Source: Candidatus Eiseniibacteriota bacterium
Lineage (GTDB): Bacteria; Orphanbacterota; Orphanbacteria; Orphanbacterales; Orphanbacteraceae
DNA: 64,000 nucleotides
Direction: 5' to 3'
Assembly (NCBI GenBank): GCA_029262235.1
Contig: JAJCZU010000002.1
Span: 248,001-312,000 of the forward strand
The translations under genes were made by a program, and so were the position numbers. This document shows, in pieces, positions 10,219-20,000 of this stretch (its first letter is position 1; each line of letters opens with the position of its first letter). The notes under the pieces are model-generated. The model saw nothing but the letters and a program-made list of their open reading frames with translations. It did no database searches and was not told the DNA's origin.

Positions 10219-10992
10219 ATGGCAGATCAGGGAAAGGTCGTCTGGCACGATCTCATGACGACGGACGTCGACAAGTCGAAGGACTTCTACAAGAAGCTGC
10301 TCGGCTGGGAGTGCAACGTCACGGACATGGGGCCGGCGGGCAAATACAACATGATCCGGTCCGGGAAAACGGACCTCGGCGGATACATGCCGCTTGAGGG
10401 GAAGAGCGGGCTTCCGTCTCACTGGATCGCGTACGTAACCGTTGCTGATGTCGACGCGGCGGCCAGAAAGACGACGGAAAACGGTGGCCAGATCGGGGTC
10501 GAACCGATGGATATCCCGGGCGTCGGGCGTTTCGCCGTCGTCAGCGGGCCGGAAGGCGCGTGGATTTCGCCGTTCAAGCATGAAACTGCACCGGCGGGCG
10601 ATGCACCGGAACCGACGCCGGCGTTCAACACCTTCCACTGGCTTGAACTGATGTCCACGGACATCGATGCGTCTCTCAAGTGCTATGGGAGCGTCTTCGG
10701 CTGGAAAGCCCAGGCAATGGACATGGGCGAGATGGGCACGTACCACGTGATGCAGGTCGACGGCGTGAACCGCGCGGGCATGATGGCGACGCCGCCGGAC
10801 GCGCAGGGACCTTCGCAGTGGGTGCCCTATGTGGGCATCGAGGACGTCGATGACGTGACGGCGCGGGCGGAAAAACTCGGTGGCAAAGTGTATGTGCCGC
10901 CGATGGACATTCCCGGCGTCGGACGCTTCAGCATGATCGCGGATGCCACGGGCGCCACGCTCGGACTTCTGCAGCCGGCCCCGATGGGCTAG
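10219..10992 (+). CDS. Two-domain VOC (glyoxalase/bleomycin-resistance fold) protein
   Basis: A 257-residue protein from the ATG at 10219, preceded by AGGAGG (10207-10212); the longer track ORF runs back through the CT tract. It is a tandem of two vicinal-oxygen-chelate modules (about 7-120 and 135-252), each opening with a WHDLMT or FHWLELMS strand and closing with MDIPGVGRF. The pair resembles the CFP-30/27 hydroxylase-like subgroup of VOC proteins. Members bind a metal or small molecule; the reaction here is not predictable. A TATGAT box about 50 bp upstream (10161) may be its promoter. Confidence 0.85.
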   Translation: MADQGKVVWHDLMTTDVDKSKDFYKKLLGWECNVTDMGPAGKYNMIRSGKTDLGGYMPLEGKSGLPSHWIAYVTVADVDAAARKTTENGGQIGVEPMDIPGVGRFAVVSGPEGAWISPFKHETAPAGDAPEPTPAFNTFHWLELMSTDIDASLKCYGSVFGWKAQAMDMGEMGTYHVMQVDGVNRAGMMATPPDAQGPSQWVPYVGIEDVDDVTARAEKLGGKVYVPPMDIPGVGRFSMIADATGATLGLLQPAPMG

Positions 10993-11048
10993 CGCAATCG
11001 CGCGGGCGGGGCACACGCTCCGCCCGCGCATCTTTCAGCGCACCACTT

Positions 11049-11753
11049 ATGGAACTCACACTGATCAATCCTCACTCCGTTGCGGCGGCCCTCCGCTCGC
11101 GCCCGGGGGACGTACGTTCGATTCGTCTCCCGTCGAATGTCGAAGGCACACCGTGGCGCGACGTGGCGAGCCTGGCGGAGAAGCACGGTGTCGCGGTCGC
11201 ACGGAAAGGCGTGGGTGAGCATGCGGAGGCGCGCGTCCGCCCCCGCCGCGTGACGACATGGGAAGAGATCGTAACGGCGCCGCGTGACGACGACCGTCCG
11301 CAGCTCTGGCTCGCGCTCGACCAGGTGCAGGATCCGCACAATGTCGGCGCCATCTTTCGCACGGCGGGCTATTTCGGCGTGCGCGGCATCCTGCTGAGCG
11401 AGCGCCGGTCGGCCTCACTTACTTCAACCGTATACGATGTTGCTTCGGGTGGGGTGGAGGCGGTTCCGCATGCGATCGAAACGAATCTGCGCCGCGCGAT
11501 CGACCGCGCGAAGGAAGCGGGCATCTGGGCGCTCGGGACTTCGGAGCATGCGAAAGACTCGTTGCAGCTTGCGGCTCCGGACCGCCCGTGGCTCGTGATC
11601 GTGGGAAACGAAGAAAGCGGCCTGCGGCGACTTACGCTCGAGTCGTGTGACGCCGTGTACCGGGTGCCGGGCGCGGGAACCGTCGATTCGCTGAATGTGT
11701 CGGTCGCGACCGGAATTATGCTGGCGAGCCTTGCGCTTGCACCGCCGTCATAA
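11049..11753 (+). CDS. rlmB: SpoU/TrmH-family RNA 2'-O-methyltransferase, RlmB-like
   Basis: A 234-residue SAM-dependent methyltransferase with the three SPOUT knot motifs: LDQVQDPHNVGAIFRTA (motif 1 with the catalytic Arg), VIVGNEESGLRR (motif 2) and VDSLNVSVATGIML (motif 3). An N-terminal L30e-like substrate-binding domain covers about residues 1-70. The family methylates ribose 2'-OH in rRNA or tRNA; the motif spellings are closest to the 23S G2251 enzyme RlmB, but TrmH-type targets cannot be excluded. The 3' end overlaps the convergent dipeptidase gene by 38 bp. Confidence 0.85.
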   Translation: MELTLINPHSVAAALRSRPGDVRSIRLPSNVEGTPWRDVASLAEKHGVAVARKGVGEHAEARVRPRRVTTWEEIVTAPRDDDRPQLWLALDQVQDPHNVGAIFRTAGYFGVRGILLSERRSASLTSTVYDVASGGVEAVPHAIETNLRRAIDRAKEAGIWALGTSEHAKDSLQLAAPDRPWLVIVGNEESGLRRLTLESCDAVYRVPGAGTVDSLNVSVATGIMLASLALAPPS

Positions 11754-12810
11754 CGCGCAGAAAATTTTCACCCAGTATCAGTCGCATATCCTCTTCGGGA
11801 ATATCCCGATCGAGAAGGGCCGCTGTCAGCCACGGCAGGCGCGAACAGTCGCCCATGCCGTCCGGCAGCGCGGCCACGCCGTCGAAGTCCGACCCGGTGC
11901 CGACCGCGCCCGCTCCGATACACGCGATTGCATGCATGTAGTGCTCCACGAGTCGCGCGAACGGGGAACGATAGTCCGTGATCGGTTCGCCCGTGCCCGA
12001 CTTCCAGTGCGCCTCATACTCGGCGGGGGGGATATCCGGGAACGCGGGGTCGAGAAACGGCGCGGAGAAATTGAGCTGCATCACGCCGTCCTGTTTCGCG
12101 AGGGCGCGCATCATGTCATCGGTCAGATTGCGGGGATGCTCGTTGATGGCGCGGCACGACGAGTGTGTGGCGAGAACGGGAGCCGCGCTCGCTTCGAGCA
12201 CGTCGCGAAACGTACTGTCGGACACGTGGGAAACGTCGACCATGAGCCCGAGGTCGTTCATGGCCGACACCGCCTCGCGGCCGAGCGTCGTGAGCCCGCC
12301 GTGCTCGGGCGCCGGCGTTTCGTATATGCCGGCCGAGTCCCCCCACGAAGTGTTGAACGCGTGCGTGAGGGTGACATAGATCGCGCCGGCATCGCGCACT
12401 TCGCGCAGCATGCCGAGATCGTCTTCGAGCAGATAGCCCCCTTCGATCGCTTTCAATATCGCAATATGGCCCCGCGCCCGGGCGGAGCGCACTTCGTCCG
12501 CCGTGCGTGCTGCCTCGAAAACATCGTGCGCGTCGATCATGGCATCGATCAGGGCCAGCTGTTCCCGAACGAGCGCGATTCCGGCGCCGGGTCTGGCCGG
12601 CCTGGGGCCGTACACGGCGAATACGACGGCGCTCACGCCCCCTTCGACAAGGCGCGGAATGTCCACGTGTCCGGCCGTGTTCCGGATCGTGAGATCGCGC
12701 TTGCCCGGGCCAAGATACTGGGTCGTATCCACATGAGAATCGAGGACCAGGGAAGACGCGTGCAGCGCCCGCGCCTGTTCCAGCCTGCTTTCGGAGATTT
12801 TGCAGCTCAT
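11716..12810 (-). CDS. Membrane dipeptidase, peptidase family M19
   Basis: A 364-residue zinc dipeptidase of the renal dipeptidase family, with LDSHVDT (first metal ligands), KAIEGG, LTHAFNTSWGDSA, VDVSHVSD, THSSCRAINEHPRNL and GTGSDFDG. These contain the conserved His/Asp/Glu metal ligands. Members hydrolyse L,D or L,L dipeptides. I chose the internal ATG at 12810 because an extended -10 box (TGCTATAGT) ends six bases before it; the track start at 12840 would place that box inside the gene. No signal peptide is visible despite the family name, so it is probably cytoplasmic. Confidence 0.9.
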   Translation of the reverse strand: MSCKISESRLEQARALHASSLVLDSHVDTTQYLGPGKRDLTIRNTAGHVDIPRLVEGGVSAVVFAVYGPRPARPGAGIALVREQLALIDAMIDAHDVFEAARTADEVRSARARGHIAILKAIEGGYLLEDDLGMLREVRDAGAIYVTLTHAFNTSWGDSAGIYETPAPEHGGLTTLGREAVSAMNDLGLMVDVSHVSDSTFRDVLEASAAPVLATHSSCRAINEHPRNLTDDMMRALAKQDGVMQLNFSAPFLDPAFPDIPPAEYEAHWKSGTGEPITDYRSPFARLVEHYMHAIACIGAGAVGTGSDFDGVAALPDGMGDCSRLPWLTAALLDRDIPEEDMRLILGENFLRVMTAVQAQGSPA

Positions 12811-12816
12811 CACGCG

Positions 12817-12825
12817 ACTATAGCA
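12817..12825 (-). promoter_or_regulatory. Extended -10 box of the dipeptidase gene
   Basis: Minus-strand TGC-TATAGT ends six bases before ATG 12810, so the transcript would be leaderless. No clear -35 hexamer. Confidence 0.5.
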
Positions 12826-12849
12826 GAACGAGGGCGGCATGGCGCGGGC

Positions 12850-12878
12850 TTGCCCGTTCGCGGGCTCGCGGATACAAT
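12850..12878 (+). promoter_or_regulatory. Sigma-70-type promoter of the deoxynucleoside kinase gene
   Basis: TTGCCC (12850-12855), a 17-bp spacer and TACAAT (12873-12878), 30 bp before the start codon at 12909. Confidence 0.6.
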
Positions 12879-12908
12879 GACACGCGATTCAACCAGGGAG
12901 TCTCTCGA

Positions 12909-13541
12909 ATGCTGATCGGGTTTGCGGGCAATTGCGGCACGGGGAAATCTACGATCGCGAAGGAAGTGGCCCGCCATTACAACGGCGAGCTCATCCTCGA
13001 GAAGGAAAGCGCGAACCCGTACTTCGCCGACTTCATCGCCGGGCGGAAAGAGACGGCGCTCCAGGCGGAGCTCGCATTTCTGTCGAACAAGCTCCTCGAC
13101 ATCGAAAACGCGAACCAGAACCGCATGGTGGTGGTCGATCGCGTTCCCGACGAAGACGTCCACATCTTTACGCCCTACTGGCACGAAGAAGGGCTCCTGA
13201 ACGAAACTGATTTCTGGCTCTACACGCAGGTCGCCCGGCAGCTCGTGAGTGCCGCGCCCGCCCTCGACGTTCTCATCTATCTGCACGGTCCGATCGATCT
13301 GCTCGTCGAACGAATTTCGAAACGCAAGGAGAGCGCGTTCAACGAACGGGTGGAGCGCATGGTCCGGCTGCTCGAACCGAAATACGATGCATGGATCGAA
13401 ACGGTGAAGGTCCCTGTGATTCGTAGACATATCGAGGAACACGACTACAAAGGCCCGGGCTGGAAGGAAGATCTGGCGAAGCTCGTGGACGAGATCGAGC
13501 GGTTCCGGTTCCCGCTATTCAGTGACGATGTTCGGCTGTGA
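12909..13541 (+). CDS. Deoxynucleoside kinase family protein
   Basis: A 210-residue P-loop kinase with Walker A GNCGTGKST at the N-terminus, ESANPYFADF (substrate-site Glu as in dGK/dCK family EPVxxNP motifs), the DRVPDED motif in place of the usual DRS, and a lid region RISKRKESAFNERV. The family phosphorylates deoxynucleosides for nucleotide salvage; which base is used cannot be read here. It has its own promoter and a GGGAG ribosome site. The last 27 bp overlap the convergent DUF2007 gene. Confidence 0.82.
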   Translation: MLIGFAGNCGTGKSTIAKEVARHYNGELILEKESANPYFADFIAGRKETALQAELAFLSNKLLDIENANQNRMVVVDRVPDEDVHIFTPYWHEEGLLNETDFWLYTQVARQLVSAAPALDVLIYLHGPIDLLVERISKRKESAFNERVERMVRLLEPKYDAWIETVKVPVIRRHIEEHDYKGPGWKEDLAKLVDEIERFRFPLFSDDVRL

Positions 13542-13748
13542 GTCGGTGTCGAGGATCCCGCGCGCCTTCTCTTCATCCTCGGCCTGCACGAGCACGCGCA
13601 CTTTGCCGACCCCGTTGACCGTAATCGGATGCACGGACTGGACGAGCGAGGAACGCATGACGACCTTGATGCCGTTGCTCTCCAGCAGGGAACGAACGAC
13701 GAGCGCTTCGGAATCGTTCGGTAGAACGGCGATCTGTACGAGATCCAT
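13515..13748 (-). CDS. DUF2007 domain protein
   Basis: A 77-residue protein whose opening (VQIAVLPNDSEALVVRSLLESNGI) and centre (GKVRVLVQAEDEEKARGIL) match the small DUF2007 family, described as a putative prokaryotic signal-transducing protein but without known function. It resembles the ACT/PII-like ferredoxin fold. It begins three bases after the stop of the TPR-CHAT gene on the same strand and is probably cotranscribed with it. Confidence 0.8.
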   Translation of the reverse strand: MDLVQIAVLPNDSEALVVRSLLESNGIKVVMRSSLVQSVHPITVNGVGKVRVLVQAEDEEKARGILDTDSQPNIVTE

Positions 13749-13751
13749 CGA

Positions 13752-16700
13752 TTACTCTCCGATGTAAATGAAGGGCGCCCAGTAATACGGCTGCTCGCGC
13801 CCTTCTCGTGAAGTGATCCACTCCATTTTAGCATTGCGGAGCGCCTCCCGTGGCGGATTTCCGCTCAGAATCGAAGCGTAGAACGCCTGCATCAGGTCCG
13901 CCGTCGACTCGTCGCTGACCTGCCAGAGCGATGCCACGACGCCGCGTGCCCCGCCTCGCAGAAACGTGCGCGCGAACCCGACCATGCCTTCGCCGTGCGC
14001 GCTCTCCCCGAGTGCTGTTTCACATCCCGAAAGCACGACGAGTTCCGCGCTCCATGCGCCGGTCTTGAGTTCTTCGAGCGTGAGCCGTCCGCGCCGCGGA
14101 TCGTCCCCGCCCGCGGCGAGCAGAATCGCGGACTGCTGCGGCGCCGCCGGCATGATCTCGGCGTGCGTCGCGAAGTGAAGATAACGTGCCGCGCGCGCCT
14201 CGTTCGAGAAGACGGCATCGCGCGTTGCTTCACGCCCCGTGCGCACGTAGGGGGAACTCCCGCGCGCGAACATCGCGGCGATCGCGCGGACTTCGCGGGC
14301 CGCGTGGGGGAGCGGCGGTCGATCGAGCGGTGTTTCCGAAGCGCCGAAACCCGCGAAGGGAATCGGGTTCTCGTGCCGCTCCGCCGACCGGATCGCGGCC
14401 CAGACCGTGGCCGAGGGGGCGAACGCGATGGACAATTGTTCGATCAGCGGTTTCCCTTCGATCGAAAGAAGGTCGAAAGGGACCTGATGCAGCGCGCCGT
14501 CGGGGAGCACGATCAGGCGGTTCGCGTTCACGAGTGCGGACGCCGCCGGGCCCACGAGCCACTCCGAAAGACCGGCCGCCGCGGGCGCCCATGACTCACG
14601 CGCCCGTACCCTGCGGTTCAGGAACAGCGCACGGTCGTCGATTTCATCGGCCGAAGGGAGCGCCGCGTAGCGCATGGGAGCGCCCGGGGTAACGATCCAG
14701 AGATGCGAGGCGGGGTTCGAGAGCCAGTAGGAGAGCAGTACGGTGCCGGCCGGAAGGGCCGCCTGCAGGTCCGCGAGTGTAAGCCTCTGTCCGGCGCCGA
14801 TTTCCTCCGCGAGCGCCTGCGCGCGTCCTTCCTCGAGCAGCAGGAACGCCTCTTCGATCCGTTCCGCTTCGACGAGAATCGAGAGGGCGCCATCGAGCGC
14901 GTCCATGCGCAGGCGCTGAAACGTGACGCGGTCGTAGTCCGTGGCGAGATCCTCGCGCGACGTGCCCGACGCCCGGAAGCTCTGCAGAAACGCGGCGAGA
15001 CTTCGTTCGTGATTCCCCGCGGCGCGCAGTACTTCGCCAAGGCGATAGGACGCGAGCCACTCGCCGTAGCGATCTCCCTGCGCGGACGCGAGGTCGCGTG
15101 CCGCCTCCAGAGTGCGTGCGGCCTCGTCATGCTCGCCGGCTTCGGACAAGGCGCGGCCCATCAGAAACTGGGCATCGCGAAGCGCGGTGGCGTTTCCGCT
15201 CTCGCGCGCGAGAGTCTCGGCGCGGACGAGATGCGCGCGCGCGCCATTGTAATCCCCGCGTTCGAGATCGAGCTCCGCGCGATACGTTTCGATGTGTCCC
15301 TCCGTCTGGGTGTGTCCGAGGGAGCGCACCGCGCGCAGCGAGCGTTCGAGATTGGAGTCGGCCTCGGCGTAACTGCCCGCCTTCAATTGAAGAAGGCCGA
15401 GGTTCGCCCGCTCCTGCGCCATGCCGAGTGAGTCGCCCGTCTGCTCGACCGCTTCGAGGGCTTCGGTTCGATAATGCAGGGCTTCGCGGTAGTTGCCGAG
15501 AAAGTCGTAGAGATTCGCGATCCCCGAAAGCCTCACGGACAGTCGTCCGGCGTTTCCCGTGGCGCGTTCTTCGGGCAGAATCTTGAAGAGCGCGTCGAGT
15601 GCTTCCTGATAGCGCCCCTGCGATTCGAAGACGCGCGCAAGGTCCGCTTCTGCCTGGAGTGCGGCCGCGGGATCGCCGGCCTCGCGATAGATCGCGATCG
15701 CGTCGCGCTGTTCCCGTTCCGCCTCGCGCGCCATGCCCTGCAGCAGATGCGTTTCAGAGAGGCCTTCGTGCGCCGCGGCCCGCAGAAGCGCATCGCGAGC
15801 GCTGCGGGCGGCGAGTTCCTCGTACCAGCGCGTGGCGCCGGCCAGATCCCCCGCGCTCTTCTTCGCGCGCGCGAGGTGCAGAAGGAGACGGAGCATACCG
15901 GGAGTGCGGTCGTCCGGGTTCGCGATCGCCAGCGGTTCGAGCTCCCGTGCCACGGCCCCGAACTCCCCGGTTCGAATCATGAAATCCGCCCAGGTTCCGA
16001 TCGCGTAATACTCGAGCGCCTCGCTTTCGAGTTCCCGCGCCCTTTGCCGCGCCGCGTCGGTCCATTCGTTCGCTTCCTCGTAGCGCCCGAGTCGAATCGC
16101 ACACTCGCTCGCCGCAGCCGCATACTGGATCTCCAGTCGATACAGTCCCGTCGCGCCCGTCCCCTTCACGGCTTCACGAAAGAACCCGAACGCGTCTTCG
16201 TAGCGCCCGAGGCGCATTGCCGCATAACCGCGGCTCGCCTGCACGAGAGCGGCCAGCTCGATGTCGTCTCGCGCCGCAATCACAGGCAGCGAAGCGCCGT
16301 ACGAGTCGATCGCGCGCTCCCATTCACCAAGCGACATGTAGACGGCGCCGAGCGACGCGATCACCCAGCCCGAATCCGCGCCCGCGGCGAGAGCCTCTTC
16401 CAGAAGAGCGCGTGATGCTTCGAAGTCGCCCTCGCGCCTCGCCAGATGGCCGCGTGCAAATGTCAGTTCCGGTGAGGGGGCGGCCGTGTCGATAAACGCG
16501 CGCACGCGCGCCGAGAGACTTTGCGCGTTCGCGTCATCGATGTAACGCCGCCACACGAGACAGTGCGCCGGATCCCTGCGAAGCGATGTTTCGAACGTGT
16601 CCAGCGCCCGCTCCGTGCCCGCATGAATGCGCGCGATCGCGAACAGGATCGGAGCGGGAGCGGGGTCGTGCTCTGTCGCCCGGTCGGCCGCGGGGGGGAC

Positions 16701-17054
16701 GTCGCCGAGGCCGGCGATCGTTCGAAAGAAGCGCTCCCCGCGTTCCTGCTCGCCGGCGTCGGCATAGGCAGTGGCTGCCTTGTCGGCGAGGATCCACGAG
16801 AAGGAACGGGAGAATGACTCTTCGAACAGCGGGATGGCGGCGGCGGGATCTCCGGCGTTCGTGAGCCGGATTGCTTCGATCGAGGGGGCGGCGTGCGTGG
16901 TTTGCGCGATCGCGGGCATGGACACGAGCGCGAGCAGAACGAGCGCGAGCCACGCAGGGGCGATAGGCGCGCGTGTGATGAGCACGCGTGTGATGAGCGC
17001 GCGGGTGCCCTGTGGGAGAAAGCAGATTTTGAATGGCGGGCACGGGCGGTTCAC
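13752..17054 (-). CDS. Exported TPR protein with C-terminal CHAT caspase-like protease domain
   Basis: A 1100-residue protein: a hydrophobic export signal ending near MPAIAQ (about residue 51), a long array of at least ten TPR-like helical hairpins (about 55-720), then a CHAT domain (about 790-1098). The CHAT catalytic dyad is present: FATHAE (His near 964) and LSGCETA (Cys near 1011), followed by GARGVVASLW. CHAT proteins are caspase/separase relatives; some are proteases, others of unknown role. The GTG start lies six bases after TACGCT. The signal region contains a tandem duplication (LITRVLITRAP). Neighbouring genes do not reveal a substrate. Confidence 0.9.
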   Translation of the reverse strand: MNRPCPPFKICFLPQGTRALITRVLITRAPIAPAWLALVLLALVSMPAIAQTTHAAPSIEAIRLTNAGDPAAAIPLFEESFSRSFSWILADKAATAYADAGEQERGERFFRTIAGLGDVPPAADRATEHDPAPAPILFAIARIHAGTERALDTFETSLRRDPAHCLVWRRYIDDANAQSLSARVRAFIDTAAPSPELTFARGHLARREGDFEASRALLEEALAAGADSGWVIASLGAVYMSLGEWERAIDSYGASLPVIAARDDIELAALVQASRGYAAMRLGRYEDAFGFFREAVKGTGATGLYRLEIQYAAAASECAIRLGRYEEANEWTDAARQRARELESEALEYYAIGTWADFMIRTGEFGAVARELEPLAIANPDDRTPGMLRLLLHLARAKKSAGDLAGATRWYEELAARSARDALLRAAAHEGLSETHLLQGMAREAEREQRDAIAIYREAGDPAAALQAEADLARVFESQGRYQEALDALFKILPEERATGNAGRLSVRLSGIANLYDFLGNYREALHYRTEALEAVEQTGDSLGMAQERANLGLLQLKAGSYAEADSNLERSLRAVRSLGHTQTEGHIETYRAELDLERGDYNGARAHLVRAETLARESGNATALRDAQFLMGRALSEAGEHDEAARTLEAARDLASAQGDRYGEWLASYRLGEVLRAAGNHERSLAAFLQSFRASGTSREDLATDYDRVTFQRLRMDALDGALSILVEAERIEEAFLLLEEGRAQALAEEIGAGQRLTLADLQAALPAGTVLLSYWLSNPASHLWIVTPGAPMRYAALPSADEIDDRALFLNRRVRARESWAPAAAGLSEWLVGPAASALVNANRLIVLPDGALHQVPFDLLSIEGKPLIEQLSIAFAPSATVWAAIRSAERHENPIPFAGFGASETPLDRPPLPHAAREVRAIAAMFARGSSPYVRTGREATRDAVFSNEARAARYLHFATHAEIMPAAPQQSAILLAAGGDDPRRGRLTLEELKTGAWSAELVVLSGCETALGESAHGEGMVGFARTFLRGGARGVVASLWQVSDESTADLMQAFYASILSGNPPREALRNAKMEWITSREGREQPYYWAPFIYIGE

Positions 17055-17060
17055 CTGTCC

Positions 17061-17066
17061 AGCGTA
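17061..17066 (-). promoter_or_regulatory. -10-like box of the TPR-CHAT gene
   Basis: Minus-strand TACGCT ends six bases before GTG 17054; no Shine-Dalgarno. One of the leaderless-start candidates in this window. Confidence 0.35.
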
Positions 17067-17086
17067 CCGAATCGCCCCGGACTTCG

Positions 17087-20000
17087 CTAGCGGAGAAGCA
17101 CGACCTTCGTCATGCGGCGTTCCTCTCCCGAAACGAGCCGTACGAAGTAAACGCCGCTCGCGGCGTCATTGCCGTTCTCGGTCGTCCCGTTCCAGTAAAA
17201 CGCGCGTTCTTCGGTCTTGAAGGAACCGGCTTCGTGCGGCCCGTCATGCAGCGTTCTGACGAGCCTTCCGCGCACATCGTACACCGCGAGTCGCATCGGT
17301 CCGGCATGCGGGATATCGACGGGAATACGCACGATCGGATTAAACGGATTCGGCGAAGCGGGCCCGAGCCTCAGAGTGCGCACGGCGGGCACTTCGTCAT
17401 CCACGCCGACGAAGAGCATGCAGTCGACGTCCGGTTTCGGGTTCGGAACGCCGAGGCCGAAGCGGTCCAGGACCTTGTTCATGAGGCAGTCGCGCATCTG
17501 ACTGGCCGTGTACATTTCGAGCGGCGCAAGGAACGTGATAACGCGACTGCTCGGCACCTTGGACGGCCCGTGCGGCGTCTCGTCCTCCACGGCAAACGAC
17601 TCCATGCCCGGCCCTTCGACGATCGTCTGCGCGCCGCCGGTCGGCGGGACGTCGTCCACGGTTCGCTGAATCGGCGTCGCGTCCTGCGTTTTGCCGGTCG
17701 TGCCGACGGCAAGATTGATCACGAGTTCCTGGAGGTCCTGCAGAAACGTGCCAGGCACCCCCGAAGCGGGAATCGTACCGGGCACGAGAACGCCGCCGTC
17801 GTCGGGGCAGCCACCGGCCTGCGGCTGCAGCCCCATCAGATTCGTCCAGAGAAACGCGTTGCCCGTTGTCTGGTTGCCGTTCGGATCGACCCAGGCGGGG
17901 TCGCTCAGTTCGTTGTCCTCGCAGAGGTCGTCGCCGTGCAGCCAGAGGTTGGCGCCACCGGGGAAGTTCGCCTGCCCGGGATCGATATATTGCACGAGTT
18001 CGATCTGCGCCGAATCCATGAGCGTATATTCACTGAACGCGCCGAAGAACCAGATTACGGTCTGGTAGCGCCGTCCCTGAATGGAATTGTCCCCCGGGTC
18101 GCGCTCCAGAATACCGCCGTATCCGCTGCCGTTCGCAGGGCCGGAATAGAGTCCGCGGTTCTGGCGCGTCGTGCCGGCGCCGCCGTCATTATAGATGTCG
18201 TAGACCACGCCGAGACGGTCGAGCGCCTCGCGATAAACTTGAAGGGTCGTGGGGAAACGCGCGAACTCGCTGCCGCCGAGCCCTGCGGCTTCGATGTCGA
18301 AAACGCGATGCGGATACGATTCGACGAGCAGCATCGTGTGGTTCTGCGCGGCGAAAGGCAGCGGGCGCTTCGAAACGGGGCACGGCAGAACGGAAACTTC
18401 GAACGGCCATGCCGCGCGCCGGTCCCACTGGTATGTCGTATTGATCAGCGAAGGATCGGTCCGCGATTCCGACAGCCGGTTCGGGAACGTGTCGAGATTG
18501 CCCGCGCTGTCTTCCGCGACGAAGAAGTATTCGATCACGGAGCCCTCCGGCCACTGCGTCGTTGCCGGCGGGAAGTAGCCCGCGTTGTCGCTGATGCGAA
18601 TGCGCGTACGATACGTGCCATTGTTCTCGCACGGGGTTCCCGGGCACCCGATCGGGTCGTCGGGAACGGCAAGGTTCAGCAGCTTGCTGTTGTATTGCAC
18701 AGCCGGGAAGTTCGTCGCGCCCAGGGGCCGCCCGTTGTCCCGGTCCCAGTTCTGACCGCAGTCCGTCGAGATACGCCAGTGGATGCCCACGGTGGCCAGG
18801 CCGTCATAATCGCGAACCTCGATCTGTAAAGAATCCTCGCCTTCCCACGGATCGCTCGGGTTCAGCTCGCGATTTTCTTTGAACGCGGAATGCAGATCGA
18901 CGTTTCTCGCGAACGTGTCCTGCAGCTTGCCCGCGAGAGGGAGCGACCAGTTCGTGCCCGTTTTCGAGAAGACGCCGATGCTCACGTTGTCGATCAGGTA
19001 GGTCGCTTTGCGGTGCTGGCCCATGCACGGCAGCTCGGTCGACGAGTTGTAGTCGCACGCGTCCAGGAATTCCCAGGAGAACTGAAGCGAGTCGGCCGAG
19101 TGCGAAACGAATGCCGACCAGTCGACGCGGCGGTTGACGTCCCAGAAATTGCAGCCGCCGTTTACAGTGTGGGCATCCCCCGCGAACGAGGACCAGCGCC
19201 CGGTGTTCCCGTTGAACGTGCGGATCTGCGTGTCGGTCAGATCGCCCACTTCGCTCTTGATGCACAGATATTCGTCGCTCTCGACGACCACGCCGCTCCA
19301 GCGATTGTCGGGTCCGGGGCCGTCGTTGTTCGGGTCCCAGAACGGATTCGATTCCGAGATGTCGAAGACGGGGGAGACGAGTCTGTAATGATAGCGGTCT
19401 TCCTGATTCTGACCGAACGCCGCGTCGTCCGCGGTCCACATCCAGTTGTTCGAGTAGGTTGGCGTCGCGCCGTAGTTCGCGTAGCTCGGGTCGAGCTCGA
19501 TATGCCACCAGTCGACCGATGCCGGTGTGCCGTTCACCCATTTCCCGCCCGACCAGAAGCCCCCGATCTGGGCTGACGGGAAGTTCGGTGCGGACCAGCC
19601 CGCGGGGAGGCCGCTACCCGGCGTCGTGCCGAAGGTCTGCGGTGTGGCCTGGCTGAAGTAGTCGTTGCTCCCGCCGGCCAGGCCGTCGACCCATATGTTG
19701 TCGATGCGCCAGGCGCCGTCCGTGTGCACCCCCCCCGCCGCATCGTGGTCGTCCCACGCGCTGTCCGAGGCGAAACGCCAGCGAAGAAGCAGGTCGGTGG
19801 CGGTGTTGTTCACGGCGGGGCCGCTCACGTTCAGGCTGTCGTAGTTCGCGCAGCCGTATGTCGGGATCGGTCCGCCGGATCCGTCGATGCACGAAGCGTA
19901 GTTCGAGGTTCCGTGAAAGCGCGCCAGCTCGAACCACGTGGCAAGCGTTTCGTTGTTCGCGACGGCGTACTCGAGGTAGCAGTAGTCGTAGTTTCGTTCG

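Noticed and set aside
17033-18829. 598-aa plus-strand ORF opposite the giant secreted protein
   Set aside because: Arg/His-rich composition and no domain; the minus-strand frame has signal peptide, promoter and sorting domain.
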